The notes: generated by a model not told the origin, from the letters alone. A DNA stretch of 64,000 bases from UMGS1590 sp900552455 (GCA_963931105.1 OZ007004.1:806001-870000); one strand, 5' to 3'; shown: positions 39,741-49,368, counted from the stretch's first letter. A program made the numbers and translations.

Positions 39741-42443
39741 TTAGCGCTGGAATACAACAGAAGCGGTCAGACCAGCATCGTTGTAGAGTGGGGTTACGGA
39801 GAAGCCCATAGCTTCAGCAGCAAAGCGGATTGGAACATAAACACGGCTGCCAGTGTTGACTGGTTCAGTGTCCATGGTAGCTTCTTCGCCATTAACAGTG
39901 TAGGTGGTTTCGTCAACAGTCATGACGATCTTAGTACCAGCGTCAAAGTTAATGGTTACGGTTTCTTCATCCTGGTTCCAGTAAACTTCAGCATCGAATG
40001 CTTCAGCCAGTGCACGGATAGGAACCATGGTTCTCCAAGCGCTGTCGATGTATGGAGCAGCATCGCCAGTGATGATGTTGTTGTTCACAACATATTCAGT
40101 GGAGTCGACAGTCATAACGACGGTGCGACCAGCGAGAGGATCAGCTGCACCAACGGTGTAGTTAAGGGTATCAGCAGCAACGATCTTGCCATGGTTGGTA
40201 ACAGTTACAACCAGTTCGAGTTCGGTTTCCTGGCTAGCGTAAACAGTCAGAGCACCTTCGCCCTTTTCTACTTTACCATCACCTGCTGGTTCTACACTTA
40301 CTTTTGCATCTTCGTTGCTGGAATCAGCAACAACGACTTTGATGTCGCCGTTGATGTTCTTAGCAACGTCGCCGTCACTATTGAGAACACTCAGATCAAC
40401 CTTGTTGTATTCGTTGACAGGACCTTCAGCTGGGTCGAGTTCCAAGCTGTAGGTGTTGTAGGAAGAAACGATGGTCAGTTCCTTTTCTACAAGGCCATAA
40501 CCGTCAACAGAAGCCTGTACGAGTACAGTAGAGCCAACAACGCCCTGATGTTCAATGGTGTCTGGCTTCATAAAGAGAGTATTCCCCTTTGTACCCTGAA
40601 CAGCCAGTGCACTGTTGGTTGCATTCCAGTCAAATCGTTTTGGACCTGCGATCTTTACGCCGTTTTCATCTACATACACAAGGCTTACATTAGCGACAGT
40701 ACCAAGGGTGATCTGATCGTCAAGCTCTACGCCCTTAACAGTAACAACATTGAGTTCAACATCTTTGGTCTTGCCAAATTCGATAGCGTTGAAGGTAACG
40801 CCGATGTTATCGTTTTCACTGTCAACGCCTTTGAGTGCTACACGCACTTCGTACTTGCCTTCGGTCAGAGTCTTGTCGCCCTTAGTCGCATTTACTTTCA
40901 ATGTGTAGATGCCATCACCAAGTTCTACAACTTCAAGGTTAGAATTTGTAAGAGTAGAGTCTTTCTTTGGCTTGTTTTCTACATTGAGTACGAAATCTTC
41001 TTTCGTCAGACCTTCAACAGCATCGCCTTTTTCATCAGTTACCATGAACTGAACAGCGCTGCCGAGATTAGCGTTAACATCTGCGGTCCAATGTTCGTCG
41101 GTGGTTGCCAATACATTTCCGCCAGTTTTGATGCAGTCAATATCGGTAGCAGAGGTCTTCTGAGCGATAACGAGCACATCATAGGATACGCCAGATTTTT
41201 CATCAGTGATGGTGATCACAGTGTTCTTCTGGCTTTCCATAGTGAATGCGGTCTGGAAAGCACCCGTGTTTCCAGTGTAGTCGCTGGTTTCAGTTAGTCT
41301 AACAACGGTATTTGGTTCACTTGCAGCAAAGTTAATGGTCTGACGCAGTGCAAGATCTTTTCCATCATAGGCTTTACCATTCAGGACAATCTGATCAATG
41401 CCATTAAAATTGAAACCATCAATCTTGGTCAGATCAAGTGTGTAGGTTTTTGCGGCTTTATCAAAAGTAAAGACATTATTCGTGTCATCCAACTTTTCTG
41501 CTGGCTGAGCTACATTACCCTTATAATCAATCCAGCTTGCTTCGATGACCATGCTGTCAACTTCAGTGGCATCGTTTACCTTTACTTTCGTGGAGCCAAT
41601 CAGGCGATTTAATTTGCCATTTTCCACAACGCCAGCATACAGCGTATACTCACCATCTGCAGTAAATCTAATATCAACTGTCTGATTATTGAAAACTTCA
41701 TCAAGCTTAAACATATAATCAGTACCTACAGTCTGACCATTAATAGTCAGATAACTGGTAGGTGCATCAGTACGAGAATCTTCAGCCCAAACCTTGACAT
41801 TCTCGAGTGGTGAATCAGTCTTCTGGGTTCTCCAGTCATTAATTTTAAAAGTAGTGGTCAGGTCTTCGTTAATGTTTACATCAGCTGTAGCCTGCAATTT
41901 ATCGTCTACGAAGACACCATATTCAGATTTGGAACGATCAGCGAAATTTGCACGGATGAAATCTGTGCCATCACCGATTTCCTGAGCTTCCATATCCGCC
42001 AAATTCAGACCCGTCTTGTCATTCACTGCAGCGTGAAGAGTGTATGTACCAGGATTTGCAAAAGTTGCTTCCACAACAACCATGTCATTTACAGCGGCAG
42101 GATTATCCAGTACTGCAAAGTCATTACCAGCTGGATCACTCCATGAACTAGCTGCGGTTCCATCTAAAAGTGTATAGGATACTTCTTCTGCAGGAACAAC
42201 ATCATTAGTGCTATCAGTTGCCCAAACAACAATATTGCTACCCTGTTTATCGCCGAGTTCATCAAAGTCAGTCTGACCAACTTTAACTTCAACTTTCGCG
42301 GTATCGTAATCAACAGCAGTAACAGTTGCTGTAGTATCTGCGTCTGCTTGACCAGGAGTAGCGAAAGCAGCCATTGGAACGAGGGTGAGCGCGAACGCTG
42401 CCATCGTTACCAACGACACAATCTTCTTAGAGATCTTATTCAA
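39741..42443 (-). CDS. Secreted stalk-domain surface protein, paralog 5
   Basis: The protein has 900 residues. The signal peptide has small changes (MNKISKKIVSLVTMAAFALT). The first ~140 residues (ATVTAVDYDTAKVEVKVG ... IVVWATD) match those of paralog 6, while the C-terminal ~120 residues are class II (VDSTEYVVNNNIITGDAAPY) and match paralog 2, ending ASVVFQR. It is therefore the clearest mosaic. The middle carries TGGNVLATTDEHW and the KFDWNAT region in place of the usual ENGLKIPA-type stretch. TTG start; type B leader. Surface role inferred. Confidence 0.82.
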   Translation of the reverse strand: MNKISKKIVSLVTMAAFALTLVPMAAFATPGQADADTTATVTAVDYDTAKVEVKVGQTDFDELGDKQGSNIVVWATDSTNDVVPAEEVSYTLLDGTAASSWSDPAGNDFAVLDNPAAVNDMVVVEATFANPGTYTLHAAVNDKTGLNLADMEAQEIGDGTDFIRANFADRSKSEYGVFVDDKLQATADVNINEDLTTTFKINDWRTQKTDSPLENVKVWAEDSRTDAPTSYLTINGQTVGTDYMFKLDEVFNNQTVDIRFTADGEYTLYAGVVENGKLNRLIGSTKVKVNDATEVDSMVIEASWIDYKGNVAQPAEKLDDTNNVFTFDKAAKTYTLDLTKIDGFNFNGIDQIVLNGKAYDGKDLALRQTINFAASEPNTVVRLTETSDYTGNTGAFQTAFTMESQKNTVITITDEKSGVSYDVLVIAQKTSATDIDCIKTGGNVLATTDEHWTADVNANLGSAVQFMVTDEKGDAVEGLTKEDFVLNVENKPKKDSTLTNSNLEVVELGDGIYTLKVNATKGDKTLTEGKYEVRVALKGVDSENDNIGVTFNAIEFGKTKDVELNVVTVKGVELDDQITLGTVANVSLVYVDENGVKIAGPKRFDWNATNSALAVQGTKGNTLFMKPDTIEHQGVVGSTVLVQASVDGYGLVEKELTIVSSYNTYSLELDPAEGPVNEYNKVDLSVLNSDGDVAKNINGDIKVVVADSSNEDAKVSVEPAGDGKVEKGEGALTVYASQETELELVVTVTNHGKIVAADTLNYTVGAADPLAGRTVVMTVDSTEYVVNNNIITGDAAPYIDSAWRTMVPIRALAEAFDAEVYWNQDEETVTINFDAGTKIVMTVDETTYTVNGEEATMDTEPVNTGSRVYVPIRFAAEAMGFSVTPLYNDAGLTASVVFQR

Positions 42444-42882
42444 TTATATTCCCTCCCAATAAATTTTCTGCGGAACCTTGCCCCTCCGCAATGGGGCGCT
42501 GGGTTGTTTTCGCTCCATCCAGCCTGGAGCGTTCCTCATTTTTCCTGTCGCTCACGTTTTGCCACCGGCAAAACGAGCAGGCAAAACAAGAAACCTTCGG
42601 CGTTCGCGGGACTCGCCGCCCGCTTCCGCCCTGTACGTCCACGACCGCGTCAGCGGTTGCGCCCGGGACTGGTCGAATCATCCCGGCTTGGAGATATGCT
42701 GTGGCTGTATTCCCCCTTCCGATAACGTAGCTATGGATCATACATCCCCACTCCCCCTCCCCAACCCAGGACCGGCCCGATCGGATCGGGAACCAGAATG
42801 GAGAGACCAACTGGGAAAGATGAACGCTTGTGCAAAACCGTTTTAGTTAGCCAAACTCAGCAAGTTCCCGCAAAATAAAAAA
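42444..42882 (-). promoter_or_regulatory. Conserved long 5' leader of stalk gene 5 (type B)
   Basis: The 124-nt core is at 42608-42731. The gene-proximal part is type B, nearly identical to stalk gene 3 except for a short block of different sequence at about 42545-42585 (a CCACCGGCAAAACGAG region), suggesting local hairpin turnover. Confidence 0.65.
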
Positions 42883-42971
42883 GCCGGCCCTCGCAGAAAC
42901 GAAAATGCCTGCAAAGGCCGGTGTAAAGCCAGGTTGCGGGACCGCCCCTGTGTGGTGGGCGGAAAAAGGTA

Positions 42972-43038
42972 AAGAAAAATCCCCCCAAAAATGGATCATC
43001 CCCCCTGGCGTTTGACGGGGCTTTACGAGAAAGCCCCC
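42972..43038 (-). repeat. 67-nt G-rich block A, copy 5
   Basis: Same hairpin and double G-tract; one G shorter at the outer edge. Confidence 0.7.
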
Positions 43039-43093
43039 TGCGCCGACTGATCGTGACCATCACGCTGCCATGAAAATATCTTCCTATTAAATA

Positions 43094-43136
43094 GAAAAAG
43101 CCAGCGACCATTGCATGATACAATGATCACTGACTT
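43094..43136 (-). terminator. Terminator of the DUF1016 nuclease gene
   Basis: AGTCAGTGATCATTG pairs with CAATGGTCGCTGGCT around TATCATG, followed by TTTTTCT on the minus strand. Confidence 0.8.
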
Positions 43137-43145
43137 TCACACTTG

Positions 43146-44165
43146 CTATTCCTGCTCAAAAATCTTCAGCCGCTCGGCAATCTCCTCAGGCTGCGGCAGC
43201 ATATCTCGCATATCTTCCGGCAGCGTGGACTGCAGGCGATAAGTCGCCACGCCGATCGGCGCTGTCATCCGTTTCAACGCGTATTCCACATAGGTCTTAT
43301 CCTTGCTCTTGCAGATGATGATGCCGATCGACGGATTTTCATCAGGCAGTTTCACCTGCTCATCGAGCGCTGTGAGATAAAGCTGCATTTTGCCGGCATA
43401 TTCTGCCTCAAACTCGCCGATCTTCAGCTCAATGGCCACAAGGCTGCGCAGTCTTCTGTGGAAAAGCAGCAGATCGATATAAAGATCGCGGCTTCCAACC
43501 TGCAAATGATACTGATTGCCAATGAAGGTAAAATCGCCGCCCATCTCGATCAAAAGCGCCCGGATATTGCGTACCAAAGCCTGCTCCAGCTCGTGTTCGG
43601 AATACGCTGGCGAAAGCTCGGCAAAATCAAAGGTGTATTCATCCTTAAGCGCCAGCTTGGCCTGCACGTGCTGTTCCGCTGGCAGGGTTGATTCAAAATT
43701 CGTCTGGTTAAGCAGATATTTTTCATATGTCTGCGCTTCGATAAAATTTGCCAACAGCCGTTTTGTCCATCCATACCGCTTTGTCATCTGCAAATAAAAC
43801 TGGCGCTCCAGATCGTCTTTGCATTTTTCCGTGATGAGGATGTTGTTGCTCCAGCTTACTTCTCGCACCAGTGGTGCGAGATTCTCCGACTCATGATAGG
43901 TGAGGTAAAAATTGCGCATGCGCCAGAGATTCGCGGCCGAATATCCCCTCGCCCCCGGAAACTCCTGCTGCAAGTCTCGTGCGAGCATTTCCACAACAGA
44001 TTTTCCCCAGCCTTTCTCCTGCTGCTGGCGATAGATCTCGCGACCGATCGACCAGTAAAGCGCAACGGTTTCTGTGTTCAGCATCTGCAGCGCGCGATAC
44101 TGCTTGTCGTGGATCAGCTGCTTGATATCCCGCGCAAAATTGTCGTACCCCATCAATTCTGCCAT
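43146..44165 (-). CDS. DUF1016 (YhcG-like) PD-(D/E)XK nuclease-domain protein
   Basis: The protein has 339 residues. The N-terminal DUF1016-N region (RALQMLNTETVALYWSIGRE, FPGARGYSAANLWRMRNFYL) is followed by a C-terminal PD-(D/E)XK-like domain: GNQYHLQVGSRDLYIDLLLF, then LVAIELKIGEF, giving D...E-x-K as the likely catalytic set. Family members are often next to restriction or defence genes; their role is poorly defined. The start at 44165 follows GGGAGG. A promoter TTGCCT-17-TACAAT lies near 44213-44241. The palindromic NLAPLVRE-coding segment appears both in the gene (43861) and in the 5' region (44182). Confidence 0.83.
   Translation of the reverse strand: MAELMGYDNFARDIKQLIHDKQYRALQMLNTETVALYWSIGREIYRQQQEKGWGKSVVEMLARDLQQEFPGARGYSAANLWRMRNFYLTYHESENLAPLVREVSWSNNILITEKCKDDLERQFYLQMTKRYGWTKRLLANFIEAQTYEKYLLNQTNFESTLPAEQHVQAKLALKDEYTFDFAELSPAYSEHELEQALVRNIRALLIEMGGDFTFIGNQYHLQVGSRDLYIDLLLFHRRLRSLVAIELKIGEFEAEYAGKMQLYLTALDEQVKLPDENPSIGIIICKSKDKTYVEYALKRMTAPIGVATYRLQSTLPEDMRDMLPQPEEIAERLKIFEQE
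43861..43881. repeat. Palindrome inside the DUF1016 gene, second copy at 44182-44202
   Basis: TCTCGCACCA-G-TGGTGCGAGA is a perfect 10-bp-arm palindrome. A near copy (TCTCGCACCAGCGGCGCGAG-A) lies in the 5' untranslated region at 44182-44202. Both would encode LAPLVRE in the gene's frame. Confidence 0.6.
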
Positions 44166-44317
44166 CGTCTCGCCTCCCATCTCTCGCACCAGCGGCGCGA
44201 GATTTGTATAGCTCCATTGTAGCCCAGCGTGTGCATTCAGGCAACAGAAAAACCCTCATCCCATTTCGGATCATGCCCCTCTGTTTTTCACGCTGTAAGT
44301 TTCTTCTATAAATATAC

Positions 44318-44356
44318 AAAAGGCTTGAAGCTAGCGCGACGCTTTAACTTCAAGCC
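44318..44356 (-). terminator. Terminator of the second AAA/DUF4143 gene
   Basis: GGCTTGAAGTTAAAG pairs with CTAGCTTCAAGCC on the minus strand, followed by TTTTGTATATTT. A hybrid block-A/terminator relic follows at about 44250-44282. Confidence 0.8.
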
Positions 44357-44387
44357 AATTTTCGTTATTCATCCTGCTAAGCAAAGC

Positions 44388-45851
44388 TTAAAGCCTGCCT
44401 GCGCTTCCCTCTGCTTCCTGCTTGCCCAGAAGGTAGAGAAACGGCAGCGCCGGAATGCGCAAGATCGGCACCCTGGTCTCGTGCTGTGTCAGGCCAACAT
44501 CCTCCAGACGCTTTGTGATCACAAACGCCTGCGCCACCCGCGCCGTCTCGTCGCGACACAGCTCTACAATGGCATCGCTTTCCGGGAGGTGCGACTGGTT
44601 GCGATACTTCACTTCGCACAAGATCTTTGTACCGCGCGGCAGGCCCACGACCACATCCACTTCCTTTTGATTGTCTCGGCTTTTTCGATAATAGCCGATC
44701 TCTGCCATGCTGCCTTCAAAATAGGACACCATATGCTTATACACTGTCGTTTCGATCGTCGCGCCGAGCTCTGTTTCATCTGAGAGCACGTCATCGATCA
44801 TCAGCACAGCGTTGCGGATCGCTGCGTCTGCAACAAAGATCTTCGGCTTCCCTTTGAGAACGGCTTTGCTACCTACGCCGATCGGCTTGGCAATATAGAT
44901 CAGATTCGCCATTTCCAACGCCGACAGATAGCTTTCCAGCGTCACTGGGCTGATCTGACCGATCTCCTTAGACGCCGTAGTCACGTTAAATAGCTGTGTT
45001 GAATGCAGGCAGAGATACACCAGCAGCTTTTCCATCATCAGCGGGCTGCGAATGTTGAACAGCGTCATTACATCCCGCTTGATCACGCGATCGACAACAT
45101 CCTCGCGCAAACGCCGCTGCGCGTAGGCATCGTCTTCTGCGAGCGCCAGCTCCGGAAATCCACCAACAAGCAAATAACGATTAAACGCATTCACCAGTGG
45201 TGAAAAATTTTCCATGAGATAAACAGCGCGCGCTTTTGGAAGTTGCACCAGTTCTGAAATCGACGGCATCTCTGTCAGGTCCGGCTCTGGCAAATTCAGC
45301 AGCTTACAATACTCGTAAAACGAAAGCGAACCCACCTTGAGCACACTCCAGCGCCCAGCGCCGCTTTCCTCCGAGCCTTTTTCAAGGAGCGGACTCGCCG
45401 AGCCTGTCGCCACCAGTCGCAGATCATTCCGACTGTCATAAAGCACCTTCAGCCAGCGCTCCCAATCCTGTGCATATTGCACCTCATCAAAGAAGACGTA
45501 CTTTTCACCCATTGTAGAGAAAAGCTCTGCGTAGGTTTCCAGCACCTCGCCCATACTCACAACCTTCAGCATGGGATTGTCGAACGTCACATAGAGGATG
45601 TTCTGCGCTGGGACGCCTGCATCCAGCAGCGCCTCGATCATTTGATACAGCAGTGTTGTCTTGCCCACGCGCCGCATCCCCGAAAGCAGCACAAAACGCC
45701 GCAGGCTTTCGTGCTGTAAGATGTGCATTGCTTCATCGAACACCAACCGCCGCTCTGGCGGACACACCGCGCGGATCGCTCCTGCATCGCTCCACCACGG
45801 ATTGTATTGCCGCAACACCTTGACCACTGTTTGATCATCAATCATCGACAT
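44388..45851 (-). CDS. AAA ATPase with C-terminal DUF4143 domain, second locus
   Basis: The protein has 487 residues. The AAA_14-type domain has Walker A GMRRVGKTTLL (about 58-68) and Walker B KYVFFDEVQYAQDWERWL (about 113-130), with a sensor-like LRLVATGSASPLL. The C-terminal DUF4143 segment has QKEVDVVVGLPRGTKILCEV followed by KYRNQ, an intact D...E-x-K pattern unlike the 12962 paralog. The two proteins are only distantly similar. GGGAGG lies upstream of the ATG. The promoter sits inside a perfect palindrome. It may be an autoregulated defence or maintenance factor, but the family has no established role. Confidence 0.83.
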   Translation of the reverse strand: MSMIDDQTVVKVLRQYNPWWSDAGAIRAVCPPERRLVFDEAMHILQHESLRRFVLLSGMRRVGKTTLLYQMIEALLDAGVPAQNILYVTFDNPMLKVVSMGEVLETYAELFSTMGEKYVFFDEVQYAQDWERWLKVLYDSRNDLRLVATGSASPLLEKGSEESGAGRWSVLKVGSLSFYEYCKLLNLPEPDLTEMPSISELVQLPKARAVYLMENFSPLVNAFNRYLLVGGFPELALAEDDAYAQRRLREDVVDRVIKRDVMTLFNIRSPLMMEKLLVYLCLHSTQLFNVTTASKEIGQISPVTLESYLSALEMANLIYIAKPIGVGSKAVLKGKPKIFVADAAIRNAVLMIDDVLSDETELGATIETTVYKHMVSYFEGSMAEIGYYRKSRDNQKEVDVVVGLPRGTKILCEVKYRNQSHLPESDAIVELCRDETARVAQAFVITKRLEDVGLTQHETRVPILRIPALPFLYLLGKQEAEGSAGRL

Positions 45852-45895
45852 TTTTCACGCCTCCCGTCATTATTCATATTGTATTTCACAAAACA

Positions 45896-45944
45896 CACGT
45901 CATTTTCTATAGTATATTATAGAAAATGACGTGCATTTTCTCAA
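45896..45944 (-). promoter_or_regulatory. Promoter of the second AAA/DUF4143 gene inside a perfect palindrome
   Basis: TTGAGA (45944-45939), 17 bp, TATAAT (45921-45916) on the minus strand. Perfect 16-bp arms CACGTCATTTTCTATA / TATAGAAAATGACGTG (45896-45933) cover the spacer and -10. A protein bound to the dyad would occlude polymerase. Confidence 0.65.
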
Positions 45945-45973
45945 GTACGTTTTAGAACATGATCCAAGCAACA

Positions 45974-46007
45974 GAAAAACCCTCGTCCCATTTCTGAGAC
46001 GAGGGTT
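45974..46007 (-). terminator. Terminator of stalk-domain gene 6
   Basis: Identical hairpin to those after stalk genes 2, 4 and 5. Confidence 0.9.
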
Positions 46008-46043
46008 GTGTTCACTCAGTTAGAGTGTGATCGCCAGAAGCGA

Positions 46044-48785
46044 TTAGCTCTGGAATACGACGGAAGCAGTGGAGCTGTTCTGATCGTAGAGAGCAGTTAC
46101 GGTGAAGCCCATAGCTTCAGCAGCGAAGCGAACTGGTACATAGGTACGATCGCCCTTGATCACTGCTTCAGTATCCATTTCAGCTTCTTCACCATTAATG
46201 GTGTAAGTGCTTTCATCAACAGTCATAACGATGGTCTGTTCGTTGTACTCGATGGTTACGGTGCGGTCGTCGTTATCGTAGGTGACGGTAGCATCGAACG
46301 CTTCAGCGAGTGCACGGATAGGAACCATGGTTCTCCAGTTGCTGTCAACGTATGGAGCAGCGTCCATGGTGAAGAGCTGCTTGTCAACGACATACTGGGA
46401 AGAACCGATGGTCATTACAACGTTGTGATGAGCGAAAATGCTGCCATCACCAGCGGTGTAGTTAAGAGTAGCTGCATAGAGGCCCTGGTTGGAATCATCT
46501 TCTACAGCGACACGGATGGAAACTTCTGTTGGTTCAGAAGCGTAGATGGTCAGAACGCCCTTACCATTGTTAACATCTTTCTTAACATCAACAGTTACAA
46601 CTGCATCGTCGTTGCTCTGATCTTCAATGTAAGCATAGAGCTCACCATCAACCTGAGCTTTGTCGCCGTTAGCCTTTACAACGGTAACGTCAACATCGTT
46701 TTCAGAGTTCACAGCACCTTCGGTTGGATCGAATTCGAGATCGAAGCTGTTGTAAGAATCAACAACGGTCAGAGTCTTCTGAACGTCGATGTTTTCAACT
46801 ACATCAAATGCGTTAACAACGATTTCAGTACCGATCAGTGCTTCGTTAGAAATTTCGTCAGCTCTGGTCCAGAATGTACCATTGAAGAAATCGGTATCAA
46901 CGACAGCTTTGCCATTGAAACCATATCTTACGTTACCAGCAGGAGCCTGAACCTTGATACCGTTTTCATCGACATACTGAGTGGTAGCAGTTACGAACTG
47001 GCCAAGGGTTACTTCATCATCAAGGATGAGGTCTCTGTCGGCGCTCATATCATGGGAAACGAGCTGTACATCAAGATCTACAACATCGCCAAAGTTTGCA
47101 ACATAGAAAGTAGCTTCTGCATAGTCGCCGCTAAGAAGAGCTACACGTACAACATACTTGCCAGGAGTGAGATCGTTTTCATGATCGTCACCTACATAAG
47201 CGAGGGTCCACTTGTCGCCGACTGGAACAAGATGCAAATCGGAAGAATCAAGAGTGGAGTCGTCGCCGCGGCTTACAACACGAAGGTTCTTAGCATGTTC
47301 AGCCTGTCCAGCAGCTTCAACTGCTACATCCCAAGTAGCAGGTTCTGCAGAAAGATTGTCATCACCAGTGAGGACATCGCCAGCTTCATCAAGGATGGTG
47401 AATTCCACAGCATCGGTGAAATCTGCACTGTTGTTGTTTACCCAGTGGCTGTCATCGCCAGCGAGGACATAACCGCCATCTTTGGTGGTATCAATATCAT
47501 ATGCACGAGTAACTTCTTTTACAACACGAACGGTGTACTTCTTGTCACCAACAGTGATGGTAACAGGAACATTTCTGTTGTCATTCATGGTGAAAGTGAC
47601 AGTGAACTGACCCATACGACCGGTGGTAACGGTGGTAGCAGCGTCACCATCGTTGAACTGCAGGTTCTTGCCATCGCCAGAGGTGAAGGTAATTTCCTGA
47701 TCTTCAGCTGGGTCGCCGTTTTCCTGACGAGCATAACCAGTCCAAGTGTATTCGGAAGTACCGTTAGCTACAAAACCATCATAACCAATGAGGTTTACAT
47801 CATAAACTTCTTTCTGGTTGTCAAGGGTGATGCTGTAATCGCCTTCAACATTTTCACCTTCGAGAACGATGTTATCAACAACGACTGCTGGAGCAACAAC
47901 AGTAACTTTTGCAGCTTTCAGTGGTGCAAAGTTATCAACAAGTGCTTCATCTACAGAGGAAGCAGCTACAACATCGCCGACACCAGCATAAATGTAGTAA
48001 ACACCACCACGTTCGAAGGTTGCTTCAAGCGTAGTAGCACTACTTACATTTCCAGCTACATCATAGAAATGTGGGTTGTTCGCATTCTGGGTCAAAGTAG
48101 CAGAGGTCTTGAAAGTTACAGCATCAGTGAAGTTACCTTTCTCATCGGTAGCCCAAACTTTAACGTCCTTCAAAAGCTTGCTGTCGGTTGCAACTGCACC
48201 AACAGTTCTAAGGTCAAAGCCCACTTTACCGGTGGATTCTGCCTTTACTTCTACTTCTGCTTTCTTATTAACTACAACCTGACTAGCCGTAGCGGAAGCA
48301 GTTGCAGCGGTGAAGTTTGGAGCTGCAATCGTGATTTCCTGAACATCATCAAGGGAATCCGCATAAGTATTGCCTCCCTGATCTTCATTTAACGCTGCAT
48401 GAAGAACATAATCGCCATCTACTGCAAAAGTAGCATTTACACTTACAGTACCGTTATCAGCATCTGGCTTTACAAGTACAACTGCTTCATTCCAATTTTC
48501 GTAACCATCTTGTACGGTAGTTCCTGCTGCAGGAGTATATTTTACTTCAGTCTGAGGAACGACACCATCTTCGTCGGTTGCCCATACAATGATATTTGCA
48601 GTCTCGGCTCTATCATAGCCACCAACTTTTACCGTAACATTTGCAGTATCATTATCGACTGCAGTTACAGTGGCTTCTGTAGCGCCTTCAGGACCTGTTT
48701 GAGCGAAAGCAGCAGCTGGAACGAGGGTCAGCACGAATGCTGCCATGGTAGCCAGCGCTACAATCTTCTTAGAGATCTTATTCAA
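46044..48785 (-). CDS. Secreted stalk-domain surface protein, paralog 6
   Basis: At 913 residues this is the largest paralog. It has the invariant signal peptide and TTG start. The N-terminal ATVTAVDNDTANVTVKVGGY region is shared with paralog 5; the middle TKDGGYVLAGDDSHWVNNNS with paralogs 1 and 4; the class I stalk C-terminus (IGSSQYVVDKQLFTMDAAPY) is almost identical to paralog 4. It ends ASVVFQS. About nine beta-rich blocks can be made out, but I cannot set exact borders. Monocistronic behind a type A leader. Probable exposed structural surface protein. Confidence 0.82.
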   Translation of the reverse strand: MNKISKKIVALATMAAFVLTLVPAAAFAQTGPEGATEATVTAVDNDTANVTVKVGGYDRAETANIIVWATDEDGVVPQTEVKYTPAAGTTVQDGYENWNEAVVLVKPDADNGTVSVNATFAVDGDYVLHAALNEDQGGNTYADSLDDVQEITIAAPNFTAATASATASQVVVNKKAEVEVKAESTGKVGFDLRTVGAVATDSKLLKDVKVWATDEKGNFTDAVTFKTSATLTQNANNPHFYDVAGNVSSATTLEATFERGGVYYIYAGVGDVVAASSVDEALVDNFAPLKAAKVTVVAPAVVVDNIVLEGENVEGDYSITLDNQKEVYDVNLIGYDGFVANGTSEYTWTGYARQENGDPAEDQEITFTSGDGKNLQFNDGDAATTVTTGRMGQFTVTFTMNDNRNVPVTITVGDKKYTVRVVKEVTRAYDIDTTKDGGYVLAGDDSHWVNNNSADFTDAVEFTILDEAGDVLTGDDNLSAEPATWDVAVEAAGQAEHAKNLRVVSRGDDSTLDSSDLHLVPVGDKWTLAYVGDDHENDLTPGKYVVRVALLSGDYAEATFYVANFGDVVDLDVQLVSHDMSADRDLILDDEVTLGQFVTATTQYVDENGIKVQAPAGNVRYGFNGKAVVDTDFFNGTFWTRADEISNEALIGTEIVVNAFDVVENIDVQKTLTVVDSYNSFDLEFDPTEGAVNSENDVDVTVVKANGDKAQVDGELYAYIEDQSNDDAVVTVDVKKDVNNGKGVLTIYASEPTEVSIRVAVEDDSNQGLYAATLNYTAGDGSIFAHHNVVMTIGSSQYVVDKQLFTMDAAPYVDSNWRTMVPIRALAEAFDATVTYDNDDRTVTIEYNEQTIVMTVDESTYTINGEEAEMDTEAVIKGDRTYVPVRFAAEAMGFTVTALYDQNSSTASVVFQS

Positions 48786-49150
48786 TTATATTCCCTCCCA
48801 ATAAATTTTACACGGAGCTTTGCCTGTCCGCATTCAGGCGCCGGAGTTGCTGTCCGGCCCAGCTTGGCTTCTTGCGGGACTCGCCGCCCGCTTCCGCCCT
48901 GTACGTCCACGACCGCGTCAGCGGTTGCGTCCGGGACTGGTCGAATCATCCCGGCTTGGAGATATGCTGTGGCTGTATTCCCCCTTCCGATAACGTAGCT
49001 ATGGATCATACACCCCACATCCCCTCCCCAATCCCAGGACCGGCCCGATCGGATCGGGAACCAGAGGGGACACACCATGTAGAAAAGATGAACGCTTGTG
49101 CAAAATCGTTCTCTCTACCCAAACTCAGCAAGTTCCCGCACAATAAAAAA
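48786..49150 (-). promoter_or_regulatory. Conserved long 5' leader of stalk gene 6
   Basis: Type A proximal part; the 124-nt core is at 48876-48999. The distal part keeps the GATCGGATCGGG palindrome and the CAGCAAGTTCCCGCA stretch. Confidence 0.65.
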
Positions 49151-49239
49151 GCCGGCCCTCGCAGGAAGCAAAATACCTGCGAAGTCCGGTGTGAAGCCGA
49201 TTTGCGAGACCGCCCCCTCCGTGCGGTTGGAAAAAGTTA

Positions 49240-49307
49240 AAGAAAAATCCCCCCAAAAATGGATCATCCCCCCTGGCGTTTGACGGGGCTTTACGAGAAA
49301 GCCCCCC
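49240..49307 (-). repeat. 67-nt G-rich block A, copy 6
   Basis: Matches the other copies. On its upstream side TTTTATATAGGAAGAAAAC resembles a -10 and start region also seen, less clearly, upstream of copies 1 and 5. Confidence 0.7.
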
Positions 49308-49335
49308 GGGAAAAATGATGTTTTCTTCCTATATA

Positions 49336-49368
49336 AAAGAAAGGATTGGAGCGGGTGGCTCCAATCCC
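49336..49368 (-). terminator. Hairpin terminator downstream of the IS element
   Basis: GGATTGGAGC pairs with GCTCCAATCC around CACCC on the minus strand, with a TTTCTTTT tail, about 50 bp after the transposase stop. Confidence 0.7.
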
